A DNA stretch of 64,000 nucleotides from Plasmodium brasilianum (GCF_023973825.1 NC_090118.1:1285001-1349000); one strand, 5' to 3'; counted from the first letter of the stretch, positions 24,527-37,481 are shown. Numbers and translations: made by a program. The notes: generated by a model not told the origin, from the letters alone.

Positions 24527-25556
24527 ACTCATTGTGGAAAAGAAAAATTTCTATTTGTCCAAAAGGTATACACATGTAATTTTATGATTAAAATTTACAA
24601 GAAAAAAAAAAAAAAAAAAAAAAAAAAGTTATAATTTATCTTAGTTGTGTAAAGGAATAATTACACATACATATGTGTTCTTTTTTCTTGTTTTGTTTTT
24701 TCTTGTTTTACTTTTTCCTCATGATGGTATTTTAAAAATCATTATAAAAAAAAACAAAAAATTTCTTTTCCTTTTTTGTGTTAATTTCTATTTTATAAAA
24801 AAAAGAAAAATTAAAAAATAAAATTCCCGTTTTAGTAAATTATAATAAATGTGCTACACCTTTTTCAGCAAAGAGAAAGGGGGAAATAAAAAAAAAATAA
24901 AAAGAAATAAAAATATATATATATATATATATATAAAAGGAAGATATTAATACGTACTAAATAAGAAGATGAAAATTGAAAATATGATAAATGAAAAAAG
25001 AAAGATAGAAAAATAGTAAAGTGTATCTTATAATTTGTAGAGAGTTATTAATATATTAATAAGTGCTAACGCATAAATAATATATTTCTACTTTTCTTTT
25101 ATATATATATATATATATATACACTATATATAATACATTATATACATACAATATATGAGCACAATATATGCAGGTAGTATATGCAGACGAACATATATTT
25201 ATGTATATATATTTATTTACATATGTGTACACATATGGACACGCACATATACGTATTTGTTGTGCTATTTTAAGTTTTAATTCAATGTTTTAATTAGAAA
25301 TTTTCAAGAATTTTTTTTTTTATTTTTGAGCACATAATTAATTTTAACGTTATAGAGTAATGCAAATAATGATTATTTGAAAAAAAAAAAAAAAAAAAAA
25401 AAAAAGTGGAAAATATACCTCCTGCGTAGTTTTGCACATACACATATAAAAAACGTTTGTGTAGATAAGTGTAAAAACGATCAACGTATAAGCGGCCATA
25501 CGAATAAACGCATGTTGTAGGTGCTAAATTTTTGTGGAAAAAATAAAGGTTTTTAC

Positions 25557-25587
<31 letters not shown>

Positions 25588-25663
25588 CGTATGCATATAC
25601 ATGTGAAAAGTTGCACGTACGTTTAGAGAAATAAGAGTGTATAAAAAAAAAAAAAAAAAAAAA

Positions 25664-25845
25664 CATAAATAATATAAATAGTATAAATAAAATAAATAGT
25701 ATAAATAGTATAAATAGTATAAATAAAATAAATAGTATAAATAAAATAAATAGTATAAATAAAATAAATAGTATAAATAAAATAAATAGTATAAATAGTA
25801 TAAATAAAACAAATAGTATAAATAACATAAATAACATAAATAACG
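25664..25845. repeat. aataaaataaatagtat minisatellite at the GAPM2 5' UTR
   Basis: A/T-only 10-21 base imperfect units ending 28 bases before the GAPM2 start codon, so probably transcribed in the 5' UTR. Confidence 0.85.
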
Positions 25846-25873
25846 TACCATTTGGAAAATTATAAAAGCAAAA

Positions 25874-27168
25874 ATGTATACTTACGGCGTAGAAGGAGAT
25901 GATACATATTTACCTCAAGCCCAATATCCTTCTCCCTATGAAAATCAATATCAACAAGATGAAGACTCACCAAGTCCAAGAGGAGAAAATCATACTCCAT
26001 TTATAGGTTATTTTAGTTCTCATTTATTAAGAACGGGTTTTTTTTTACAATGTGTATCCTTAGTATTAATGTTTGTATTTTATTGGGCATTTGGAGGAAC
26101 GGGTATATTTGTATTTGATTTATATGCAGGTCCAGAATGTGTTAAGGTTTCAAGTTCTTTTCATTTGACTATATCTATATTAATGGCAATATATTTATTA
26201 GGTACATTATACATAGCCATGTTTCAAGTTTTTGTAGCAGATAATAGTAAATGGTGTCGAGGATTTAGAGCTGGGTCTAAATTATTATCAGCAGCTGTGA
26301 CTTTAGATCTTTTATCTTCTATATTAAGATTAGTTCAATATTTATATGCATATTTTTATATGAGTATGAGATGGTGGGCACGATATCAACAAACAAAATC
26401 AGACTGGACCTTATTACATTTTGGCAGCATTGTGCACAGCTTTGCTTTATTTATTTATGGAGCTGCTTTTTTTTACATGGAAGCTTACCACGATGAGGGT
26501 ACCTACGAGGAGCTTGCTTGGTCCAATCTAACCTTGTTCAAACTGGCCGGACTTGCAGGTACGGATGTGCACAATTAAATAGGCATTTGTATGTGCATAT
26601 GTGTATGTTTGTGTATGTACATTTTCTTCTGTGTTTATTTTCTTGTTTGTGTTTATAATGCCTCTTCGGGCGGACGCAAACATATAGCACAATTTATACC
26701 GCTTTTCCATTATGCCAATTTCCCTCTTTTTTAGAATTGCTAATGGTGTTTTCCGGTTTTGGAGCCTTTTTCTCGATATTGTTGTTGGGAGCAATAATGT
26801 GTGCGACAGTTTGGGCTTTTTCTTTTGAGCCTTTGTTAGAAAAATGGTCTCCAGAATTACACAGTAGAGATATTAATGCAGATGTTTTACCGGAAGTAAA
26901 ATATGATGGTGAACAGTGTGCATATAACGAAGAAAATGTTTATGAACCTTATAATGTAAACCCAGAAAATATCGAATATGGAGAAGAAATGGTTCAACAA
27001 AATATGAAAGAAAAATATGTAAATGGAAATTCTTATGATCCAAATATATATGGACAAAATAATGGTATACCAACCACCTATGATTATTCACAGATTGAAG
27101 GTCAAATAAAGAAAAATGCTGAAATGGGTGTTTCTGAAAATAATTATGTCAATACTAGCCAATATTGA
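25874..27168 (+). CDS. GAPM2: glideosome-associated protein with multiple membrane spans 2 (GAPM2), 2 exons
   Basis: Exons 25874-26558 and 26735-27168, phase 1, 1119 bases, 372 residues. The cytosolic N-terminus is rich in Tyr/Pro/Gln. Then come six membrane segments: FFLQCVSLVLMFVFYWAF, TISILMAIYLLGTLYIAMF, LLSAAVTLDLLSSI, VHSFALFIYGAAFFYM, and after the splice MVFSGFGAFFSILLLGAIM. The long polar C-terminus ends YVNTSQY. Family knowledge: GAPMs sit in the inner membrane complex under the pellicle and link the glideosome motor to the subpellicular network. The donor GCAG|gtacgg and acceptor tttttttag are clean. AARP upstream and the large minus-strand gene downstream match the P. falciparum order (PFD1105w, PFD1110w, PFD1115c). 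Confidence 0.95.
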
Positions 27169-27527
27169 AAAAAATTCCAAAAAAAAAAAAAAAAAAAAAA
27201 TTCCGAAAAAATATATGACCGGTACAGGTGAAGCAAAGTGGTATATATATACGTATGTATATACACATATTTGTAAAGCTCTGGAAAATGTGGAAAATGT
27301 GGAAAATGAGAAAAATGAGAAAAATGAGGAAAATAAGGAAAATAAGGAAAACTTTATGAAATCCAACTAATCAAGAGAAGGCCATTATAGTAATATTATA
27401 GTAGATATGAAAAAAGTAATGAAGCCTATTTAATAAAATAAATTTTAATGACATTTTTTTGACAATTGTTTTTTTTTAATTATATGTACGTTCATAATTT
27501 TATCATTATATCATTTTAACTTTATTT

Positions 27528-27583
<56 letters not shown>

Positions 27584-29216
27584 TTAACTTTTTTTTTTTT
27601 TTTTTGATGGTATTAAAAATAAAATTAAGATTTATCACTGAAATATTATAAAAATAAATATATGTTGTGTATATATTTCCAATGTTCTTCATAATTTTCC
27701 GTACACAGTATATGCATTTAATATATATATATATATATATATATAGTAAGTACTTGTCTTTTTTTTTTACTATACTATATTATACTATTTCATACTATAT
27801 CATTCTACATTATACTATACCATATGATATTTTGTTATTGTAAAAATCTGCCATATATATAAGCACATATAAATATACATACATAACTGTTGAAACACAC
27901 ATGCTGATATACGTGTTCAGGGTACATTGCTCACTCAGTAGATGGGCTGATGTAGCCTGCATGTTTGCTCCATACGAGAATAAATATGTGTATATATATG
28001 TGTATATATATGTGTATATATATGTGTATATATATGTGTATATATATGTGTATATGTATGTGTATATGCACGTGTATATATATGTGTATATGTATATATT
28101 ATATATGTAAGTGTATATATTATATATGTATGTTTGTGTATGCATTTTTATTTATTCATTTGTTTCTAAAAAAGCAAAGCATAATTTTATTTTGTTTTTA
28201 ACAGATTAATTATCCCCCTGCATTCAAAAGCTTCATGGCATTTTTATTTGTTTAAATTTTTTCTTATGCTATAAATCCTACAGTAAATTTTAACGAAAAA
28301 AAAAAAAGAAAAAAAGGTAAAAGAAAATGAAATTGTACATACAGTATACTTTATAATGAATACACCCAAATATGTATATAAATAAAAAAAAAAAAAAAAA
28401 AAAAAAAAAAGGTATGTTAAAATAGGAAAAAAAAAAAAAAAGTTAAAAAATATTAATTCGTGAATATGGTGATATGAATGATGAAAAATAAGCAAATTTA
28501 AGGGGCTAAAAAAATTATATCAAATTAAATTAAAAGGCCACGTTGGCATTTCGGAAATAGTTAAAACAGGATGGAGCTTTTGACATATAGGAGGTGAGGG
28601 GGGGGGAAAAAAAAAAAAAAAAATAACAGAATAGGGATGAAATATATACTTATGTGAAATTATGAAAGAGAGTGGATATTCATTTTTATTACTTTTCCTA
28701 CGTATGCGTACTGTTTGGAAGTGTATGTTGCCATGTACATACATGTATGTATATAATTTATTAGTATAGAGATATATAAGAGAAATAATAAACCCCCCTA
28801 TTTGTATTTTTTTTTTTGTTTTTTTGTTTTTTTGTTTTTTTGTTTTTTTGCTTTTTTTTTTTTTTTTTTTTTTCTACCTTAATGCATAACCATTTGGAAT
28901 TAGATCAAAAATTTTTTTGGCTTCATATTATTATTTTGACATTTTTATTAAGTGTTTCCTTTAGTGTTTATAATTCAAAAATTATATATATATTTTTTTT
29001 TTTTTTTCCTTTTTTTGCAAAAATGTAAACAAACAATTGTCTATAAATTTATATATACATATAATATACATAAATACATGTATAAATATTTACATACCCA
29101 AAATATATATGTCATAAAAAAACTCATTTAGTTTATTAACAAATCAGGCAAAATGGACAAATATTACGTAAAAATTGACTTAAAAAGTGGGCTACTAACA
29201 TTTTAACAATATAATT

Positions 29217-29255
<39 letters not shown>

Positions 29256-29326
29256 GCCTCTTTCCGCATGTCTAAATTTCTGCAGGGGCTTCCACCCGTA
29301 CAACAGTTAGCAAGTTGGGGAGGGGG
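27169..29326. other. convergent spacer GAPM2 / THOC1-like
   Basis: Contains a 50+ base poly(T) (about 27531-27577), gtgtatatat repeats at 27985-28090 and poly(A) tracts. There is a short ATG frame at 28881 (MHNHLELDQKFFWLHIIILTF, one hydrophobic segment) and a 26-codon stop-free stretch at about 28507-28590 ending KGHVGISEIVKTGWSF. Neither is strong enough to call. Confidence 0.6.
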
Positions 29327-32300
29327 TTAGGAAAATTTCTTATCTTGTTCAGATATTTTATTTCCCCCTTCTTCCCTCCCTCCTGCGTCTTCTTCTGCTG
29401 CATTTGCATCCGCATCTGCACCAACATTGGCGTTCCCCTCATGATGCTGTTCTTCCACGTTTTCCACTTCTTTTTCTTGGTCCTCCTCTTCATTTAAGAC
29501 AATTTTGTTCTCTTTAAAATTTTTCTTCTTTTCTAAATTTTTGTCCATCTTAAGCATCAAATTGTACAAGAAGTTACAATCTGTTGAGAACTCCTTATTT
29601 TTTACAATAGCATACAGGTCAATATATTTGAGTATAAACAATTTTGCTAGTCTGAATTTAAAAACAGGGTTATTTTTGCTCTTTTCGCTCTCTTCAATTT
29701 CATTAATAGGATCATTATCTATATGCATTTTTTTCTTATAGTCTTCTAATTTTTCAATTAGTTTTTCAATAAGTATATTTGTTTCGTTTTTACTTTTTTT
29801 CATATTTGTAACTGCGTCACTTTCGTCTAATTCCCAAAATTCGGCTTCTCTTCTTAAATATATCTTATTAATTTCTATTAAAAAGTTATTCATGTTATTT
29901 ATAGAGGGTGTTGTACTTGGAACTGGATTCATTTTCGCCATGTTTTCGTCATTACCAGTTGGTACCTCCCCCTCGGTGCTGTTATTCGTTATATTATTAT
30001 CATATGCATAATAATGCTGCATAAATTTTGTGTATTTATACATATTTTTCATTAAATTTTTATTATTTTTGTTTAACTCATAATAGCTTTTCATTCTTTT
30101 ATTCAATAATTCGAAATTTTCAATTATGTAAATTAAGTTTTGCACAGGATATGAACTGTCCGCACTTTTATTATAATCGTGCTCCTTCTTAACGTTGATG
30201 CTGTTGTTACTACTTGGTTTTACTACCTCCTTAGCATTCTTTTTTTCCATTTTCATTTCGTTATGCCAACTTTTAAATTCAAATTTTATGTCTGAGTTAT
30301 CTTTGCTTGGCTTTCCAGTCAACTGCTTTTTCCAAGTATACCAACAATATTCTTTTAACAATAAAAGTCTATAATAATATGAGTTTTTCGTGCTCTCTAA
30401 ATAGTTTATTAAATCCTTTATGAACATGTACATAATTTTTTTCGTCTTTTCACTAACTAATTTGTTATCTCTGTTTTTTACATCCCTTGAACTGGCGATA
30501 GTCAAATGACTGCTTTCTCCTTTCCCACTTCCAGGAATAATTTTGTTACTGTTCTCTTTGTTCTTTAAACTACTATTATTGTTACTATTACTATTAATAT
30601 TGCTGATGTTGTTGTTGTTGTTGTTACTTGCCAGGTTACTACTATTCGTGTTACTGTTTTCTTTGCCGCTCTTTTGAGGCCCTTTGTGCATTCGAGAGTT
30701 TGTGGATGCATTTTTATCCTCACAATTTCTGTTCTGATCTTGGGAATGGGTAGTAGACAAATGACTAGTTTCTAAATTATTATGTGTACCACTCACACGA
30801 TTATTAATCTCCTTAGTTTTTATTACAGTCGATTTTTCAGAAATGTCGTTCATCCCATTATCCTGACCATGTGCAGGTAAATTTGTGTAATTTTCTAAAA
30901 TATGTAATTCGCAATTTAAATAGTTAAGGACTAGGAGAATGTTGAAAAAAAAAACATTTAAAAAATTTTCATCCCGTATTACAATATTATATATATGTCT
31001 ATTCCCAAGAAAATCAAAATCAGAATTGTGTAAATATTCTCTTATCACACTTATATTCATAATATTTTCTTTTTTCAAATTTTTTATAAATGCATAAAAT
31101 AGTTCAAATGATTTGTAAACATCATCTAACTCTATCTTATTAGTACTGGCAAACATTTCAGGGAATCTTACAAAAATTACAAGATAAATATAGGATAGAT
31201 ACACTTTGTAATTCTTATTCGCTTCATTTACATTATTAAATAATTTACGGCATGTTAGATTTTTTTCGGTGTTCCCCATTTTGTGTCTATCCGGAGTTCC
31301 GACACTGCTACTGCTTCTTCTACTGCTGCTCTCTGTTCTCTTCCTTTGTTTGCCCCTTTCTTTGCTCCGCTCCTTACTCCTATCCTTGCTCTGGTATTTG
31401 CTCCTGTCCATGCTCTTGTCCTTGCTTCGATCATTACTTCCATCCTTACTTATCGCATCTTTTCCATTATTCGATCTGTTCCTTTCCTCATCAACTCTCT
31501 TGACGCTGTGCATCGTGGTGGTGCTAGTGCTTGCCTGTTCGTCGTCCGTTACCTCCTTCTCCTCCTGCTTGTCGCTGTTACTGTTTACATTTTTCTTTTT
31601 TTTTGAAAGCGGCTGTTCATTTTTTCCCTCGGTTTCTTCCACACTGCTAGTTAAACCCACGGTTGGGTTTTTCCTTTTTGTGCCTTTGGATGAAGAAACG
31701 TCTGAGAAAAACCTGCTGTTGATTTCATTATGGATGATCGTTTTTACTTTTTTATAATTTTTAATATTTTCCCTAATGGTTAGTTCATATTCATCAAAAA
31801 GAATTAGTTCATCGTTTAGGCTATTGGTATGATGTTCTAATGAGTCATAAAATAAAAAATTGCAATTATTTTTTACTGACTGTCTGTTGCAGAAACCTAA
31901 GTGATTAATAGGTAGGCATTCAGATAATAACAAATTGAGAAAAAATATATTAAAGGATTCTTTTTTTTTATTATTTAGACTATTTTTTTTTTGTAAAATT
32001 TTTATAAAACCTATTAGTCTAGCTCCAACTGATTGTATTTTTACTGGATCGTTGAAAATAATTGAGTTTTGAAATTCTTTATATTTTTCTATAAACTGAT
32101 TTTTATTATTTTGAAAAAATATTATAAGACGCTTTATGTAACTCACTGAAATCGCATTTGCAAAATCGTTAAGTATATCGATAAAATTTATTATGTTCAA
32201 ATAATAAGGAGTTAAGTGCAAACATAACTCACTGAATATAACAATTAGAGTTGCAATAAGTTTATTGCTTCTTACCTTAGCTATAATTGAGAAAAAGAAG

Positions 32301-33120
32301 CCCTTTAACTCAGTTACAAAATTGGTTAGTATTCGGTTATATATAAATTCGTTTATCTCAATGCATTTACCATTTTGCATGGAGCTGCTTCTAACCATTA
32401 GATCGTCATTTGTTAACTTATCGATTTTGTTATCTCCGTTTAGATTGCTTCCACTTTCATCATTGTTACCAGCATGCATGCCACCTTTACTCCTATTTTC
32501 ATTTCTATTACGAGCAGCATCATCATCAGTAGAACCAGTACTACCGCTAACACCACCAGTATTGCCACTCGCATCGTTTTTACGGCCATTGTGGTTCAAA
32601 GAACCCGGACTAGACAAAAAAGTAGACTGCTCCTTTTGTTTTATCTTTACATTATGATTGCTAAAATAATTATTATTACTATTTTCCCTATTTTCATACA
32701 ACTCAGCATAATCAATAATATGAAAATTGGTGCTTATCATATCTTCGTTCTGTACATTGTTCAAAAAGACTTTCAAATAATTGCATATTAAGAGTCTTGT
32801 ATGTTTCCCATTTAAAAAAAGAATATCTCTCTTAGTACTTGTTTTCGCTTCTATAATATTTTCTTGTATTTTTGTTTTTATTTTTTTTTGTATATTTTTT
32901 TTTTTATTATCCTTCATTAAAGCCTCTTCCAAACTGTCCATATTTAAATAACGTCCTCTAACAAATAAATTAAAGAAAAAAATAAAGTGCGACGAATCTT
33001 TAACAAGTTTATTTGTATTATAATTTTCTGTATTATCTATGAACAGTTTGTCCTCTTGGTATTTATCAAAATATTCCTTTTCTAAATTTAGAATGGTTAA
33101 ATAATCATTTTTCATAATTT

Positions 33121-33151
<31 letters not shown>

Positions 33152-33521
33152 GTTCCACCTCTTTCTTTAATAATGTATTTTCTTTGAACAAGTTCCTTTT
33201 TTTTATCTTTTCCAACTTGTAACTCCTTAAGAAGAAATTAATGAGCTTCTTGGCATATTTGTAATTGTTCCTTTTCTTCTGTTTTGCTATTCTATTGTTA
33301 CTGTTACTCTTCCGGTCTGCTTTTTCCCTACCTAAGTTACCACTGCAGTTATTGAAGTTACTATTGAAGTTACTATTGCACTTACTATTGCGCTTACTAT
33401 TGCCATTATTATTACTGCTGTTATTACCTTTACCATTACCTGCGTACTTATTTTCCCTTTCGCTTGAAGGAGAAAGCCTTACTTCATTTGATTTTGCCTC
33501 ATTTGTTTTAAAGCTCATCAT
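29327..33521 (-). CDS. THO complex subunit 1 (THOC1/HPR1)-like, large; frame break near N-terminus
   Basis: The main frame runs from ATG 33115 to 29327 (1262 residues). Family-like blocks are separated by long low-complexity inserts: LIGFIKILQKKNS..FNIFFLNLLLSECLPINHLG and NRQSVKNNCNFLFYD; RDENFLNVFFFNILLVLNYLN; and KEYCWYTWKKQLTGKPS. They follow the order of THOC1's LRRLS/QLFLARLFPLSE, SNFRRHILLQYL and W..WK segments. Family role: mRNP assembly and nuclear mRNA export. Parasite inserts are Asn/Ser, Lys/Arg/Ser and Glu/Ala-rich. A second frame, 33105-33521, carries a coding-looking N-terminal extension (ATG 33521, coiled-coil-like KLEKIKKRNLFKENTLLKKEVEQ). It meets the main frame in a poly(A) of about 25 bases, one base out of register. 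I include it as probably the same gene. Confidence 0.6.
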
Positions 33522-35709
33522 TAAAACTATTCTTCCCTGGGTTTTTCTACTTCCTGTTAGCCTGCTATGTTGTTTAAGTTTTATCTTTTGTTTTTGCTTA
33601 TGCTTAAGCTTTTACTTTTTCGTTTTTCGTTTCTTCTGCCTACTTCCGATTGAAAGGGGGTATTTGCAATCTGTATTTCAAGTAGGTTGTTCGTTCGTTC
33701 GACCGCTTAACCGTTCAGCAGTTTGTGTAGTTGCGTTTCATTTGTTGTACTTACCAAACGATTTGTTCTTTTTTTTAAAAAACGAATAACTGTATTTAAT
33801 CTCTTCAAATTTAATGTAAATTTACTTCTTTTAATATATATATATATATTGAACATAATATCTACGTCCTTATACAAATTTATAAATGTTCAAATAAACA
33901 AACATATATAAAACATATGTATACATATATATATACGTATATATAATTATATTTAAGTATTTGCATTTAACATTATGTATATATTTTTACCGTTCGTTAG
34001 GATTTTTTTTTTTTTTTTTTTGAAACCACCTATTATACGACAAAATCCATTTGATCAAATGTACATTCAAAAAATGTACCAAATGGATAAATATACATGT
34101 ACATATATATATAAATATATACTTAATATGTACAAATATACATACATATAATGTACATATATTATACATACGTATTATAACTACACATGTATATATATGT
34201 TATATATATTTATAAATATAAATTTATTTTATTATTTTTTTTATTTCCTTTTCTCCACTCAACAGTAAATGTAAAAACGGGAGAGGTGCAGTTCAATAAG
34301 GAAAAGGAAAAATTTGAATTTCAGAGAGAAAAAGAAAAAAGCAAAAAAAGAACTATATGCTGTAATACAATTTTTTATAATATATATATATATATATATA
34401 TTTATATGGTTTTATATTTTTAAGAAAGTTTTAAATAAACAAATGTAAAATAATTAACAGCGTAGTTGTACACATACGGAAGATATTTTAAAGAGGACGT
34501 TATAAAAATATAATTATATAAAATTTTGTGAGGACGATAAAATTTATCATATTATGACTTTTAATTGAAAAGGAGTAAAAAGCATTACGAAAAAAAAAAA
34601 AAAGGAAAAAGGAAAAAGGAAAAAAGAAATAAGAAATAAGAAATAACAATAAAACAAAGCAAACAAAAAGAAAACATAGCAACGTAAAACATAGCAACGT
34701 AAAACATAGCAACGTAAAACATAGCAACGTAAAACATAGCAACGTAAAACATAGCAACGTAAATCATAGCAACGTAAATCATAGCAACGTAAAACATGGC
34801 AACGTAAATCATAGCAACGTAAAACATGGCAACGTAAAACATAGCACAGTAAAAGGAAAACAAAACAAAGCACACGTTTGAAATTAAAAATATGATGAAT
34901 TAAAAATTGAAAATTCCAAAACACAAATGAGAGATAAATTTTATAAATTAAATTAATTATATAAATATTGAAACAAAGGTTTCTCATATGTTTAAATAGG
35001 CACCCTGAGAAATGGATTGATTAATAAAAACGCACACGAATAGGTGCATACATATATACATATATACATATATATATACATATACATATAAATATAAGCA
35101 TATGTATGTATGCATACATAATGGTAGTTTTGCTTGTAAATAAAGAAAGACCACCATATAAATGAGTAATTTCTTCTATTCTGTAAAAAGTTTTCCTCCT
35201 TTAGAAGAATAAAAAAGGGGTGTTATTCTGTATAACAAATGGGGGTACAGTGGTATAGATTAGAAAACAGTCTTCCATATAAGCCCCTTTTTTTGTATAT
35301 GTTCTTTTTGCTGTTTTTGCTGTTTTTGCTGTTTTTGCTGTTTTCAGTGTTTCTTCGTTCCGTTTTTGTATTTTTTTTTTTTTAAAGTACGTGATACTTT
35401 TTCCTTTTATTTGCTGAACATAATTTTGACATCATGCTTTTGTTGGTCTTTAATCCGCTAATTATATGTCCAATTTTCAAAAAGGATGAACATACCGGCT
35501 CATACTATTTGCCATATATTTTAAAAGGTAAGATATAAAACAGATAAGCGTTTGAGCAAAAAATTTGGCGCAATAGTACATTAGTTTTTAATTGTATCAG
35601 GGGCGGCGGGGGAGGTAATAAAATATGGTAATATTAAGGGGCATATTTTTGATCTGATTGAGAATAGGCACGCATACACATGCAAATATATATACATACA
35701 TATACATAC

Positions 35710-35745
<36 letters not shown>

Positions 35746-36010
35746 GTGTATATATGTGTATATATGCCTATGTGACGTCTGTTCCATTGCTTCGTTTTTT
35801 CTTTCTTTTCTTCTTTTCTTTATGGCTATCACAGGAATGGTACTTCCTTACCATTTCATAATTGCACACATTGGAAATTCTAATTTTTCTTAAATTTTGA
35901 TGATATATAATTTGAACAAGTTTTAACTTTTCATCATTTAAAAAACTTTTAAATATAGTTATACTGATCTTGTGGAAGGAAAATGAATGATGATATATAT
36001 TATAAATGTG
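33522..36010. other. spacer with several unexplained coding-looking islands
   Basis: Upstream of the THOC1-like gene there is a decayed gttcgttcgaccgcttaac stretch (33680-33725). Further on are (TA)n tracts and a 15-base minisatellite. An exon-like segment on + follows a good acceptor at 34265 (VNVKTGEVQFNKEKEKFEFQ). Both strands are open at 35430-35970; see the findings. I do not call a gene. Confidence 0.5.
34676..34851. repeat. 15-base minisatellite acatagcaacgtaaa
   Basis: Twelve copies, with acatggcaacgtaaa and tcatagcaacgtaaa variants at the right end. Fifteen is a multiple of three, giving spurious YVAM-type frames on the minus strand. Confidence 0.9.
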
Positions 36011-37481
36011 TTATATTTTTACTAAAGCTGTAAGGGAGGAGGGAAAAAAAAGGGAATAATTATAATACATTAGTACACTGGAAACGTATATATATATATA
36101 CATACATATGCATACATATATATACATATATGTACATATGTATGCATATATATGTACGTGTGCATGTACTTGGCATATGTATACACCAAAGCATTTAAAC
36201 AGCTAGCACATAAATTTCACACGCTAAGTAATTACCGTAAGATTGTCCTTTGTGCCTTCCAAGGATAAAAGAAAACCCCTTTTTTCCACTAGTAACATAG
36301 TGCCTGCACTTAGTTAAACGTACACCTCCAATTTTCACAGTAGGTTCATCTCCTCCAAAATCGTAGTTAGTTGGTACAATTCTTCTATCGGGGTTGTTAT
36401 TATATTGTTGCATTATGGCTTCTCTACATTTATATGATGAATATAAATAAACGAGCACAGGTAGTAGAGTTATATAAAATAATAAAAGAGTGGTTGTCAG
36501 AAATAATTTTTTATAAATACCTTTTATTGTATCTTTACGCCCTCTTTCTAATTCTAATTTTAATAATCTTTCATTTTTATATCTGATATATTCCATTAAC
36601 GTTTTTGGTGTTTCTTTTTCTTTTTTTTTTGAAAAAATACCTTTAATTATTTGGAAAAATGAACTTTTTTTTTTATCGTCCTTTTTTAAGTCTTTTTGTT
36701 GATCCTTTTTTGCGCTTATTTTTGCGTCTATGATTGCTTTTATTACTGCATCTTTTTTTGCTTTTATTATTGCATCTTTTTTTGATTCTATTATTGCATC
36801 TTTTTTTGCTTTTATTATTGCATCTTTTTTTGCTTTTATTATTGCATCTTTTTTTGATTCTATTATTGCGTCTTTTTTTGATTCTATTATTGCATCTTTT
36901 TTTGATTCTATTATTGCGTCTTTTTTTGATTCTATTATTGCATCTTTTTTTGATTCTATTATTGCGTCTTTTTTTGATTCTATTCCTAGGCCTTTTTTTA
37001 CCTCCATTACTGGGCCTTTTTTTACCTCCATTACTAGGTCTTTTTTTAAGGGTTCTCCTTTTACTGGCTCACTTGAAACCCCTTCATTTATGCTTTTTTT
37101 GTGGTGAGTTATTTGAGTATTATTGGCTGTTTCACTGGACTTGTTCTGAATTGTTTGTTTTTCCTTTTTGCGGGAAATTCCCCCTTCTTTTATGGGCTTC
37201 TTCTGATTATTGTTGTCTAAAGCGAGCACGGGCGCCTTATCGCTGTCTGTGCTGTCCTTGTTACTACTACCACTCCTATAACTACTTCCACTATCACTAC
37301 TACTAATCGTTACATCATTGATATATGTTCCTCCCCCTTCTTTTCCCTTAATCGGCCATATGTTAGCAACTGAAAATTTTACGTTTTTCTCTTCTTTGCA
37401 GTCTACAATAGTTATTTGCAAAAGTAGTACAAATAAAAGCAAGCAAACATTTTTCTTACAAAAAATCTTATATATGTACAT
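36011..37481 (-). CDS. secreted/membrane protein with KKDAIIES octapeptide repeats, 2 exons
   Basis: Exons 36236-37481 and 36011-36027; donor TACG|gtaatt, acceptor tccctcctcccttacag; 1263 bases, 420 residues. Not recognised as a named family. It has a signal peptide/anchor at 12-27 (VCLLLFVLLLQITIVD) and a Ser/Asn-rich region. At about 167-260 comes a run of ten or more octapeptides of KKDAII(E/K)(S/A) type. Then a basic stretch, a strong membrane segment at 326-347 (LFLTTTLLLFYITLLPVLVYLY), and a C-terminal domain with GGDEPTVKIGGVRLTKCRHY and FSFILGRHKGQSY. The second exon adds only five codons (ALVKI) before TAA. The frame then stays open well past this stop. The ending is therefore suspicious. 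Confidence 0.7.
36730..36985 (-). repeat. coding 24-base repeat (KKDAIIES units)
   Basis: Ten or so 24-base units in frame inside the preceding gene, with three classes (IES, IKA and a degenerate VIKAI end). The repeat is highly charged with a hydrophobic AII core, and could be helical. Confidence 0.9.

Larger units (their letters stand above)
21966..25873. other. 3.9 kb spacer between AARP and GAPM2
   Basis: Mostly low-complexity, with three large minisatellites listed separately. It also contains a less AT-rich coding-looking island at 22541-22653 (+), and short ATG frames at 22935 (MGKLDDGDCAYKQS) and 23084 (MSTLEANIFHSLYI). I cannot join these into a gene. Confidence 0.6.

Noticed and set aside
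24199..24587. Six overlapping open frames of 77-109 codons
   Set aside because: All arise from the 36-base minisatellite, which lacks stops in every frame.
28507..28590. Peptide KGHVGISEIVKTGWSF as a terminal exon
   Set aside because: It looks protein-like, but there is no strong acceptor or upstream exon, and a minus-strand ATG frame of similar quality overlaps it.
31252..31757. Plus-strand frames up to 162 codons opposite the large minus-strand gene
   Set aside because: Antisense shadows of a Ser/Arg/Lys-rich coding region; the minus-strand frame is far longer and has family-like blocks.
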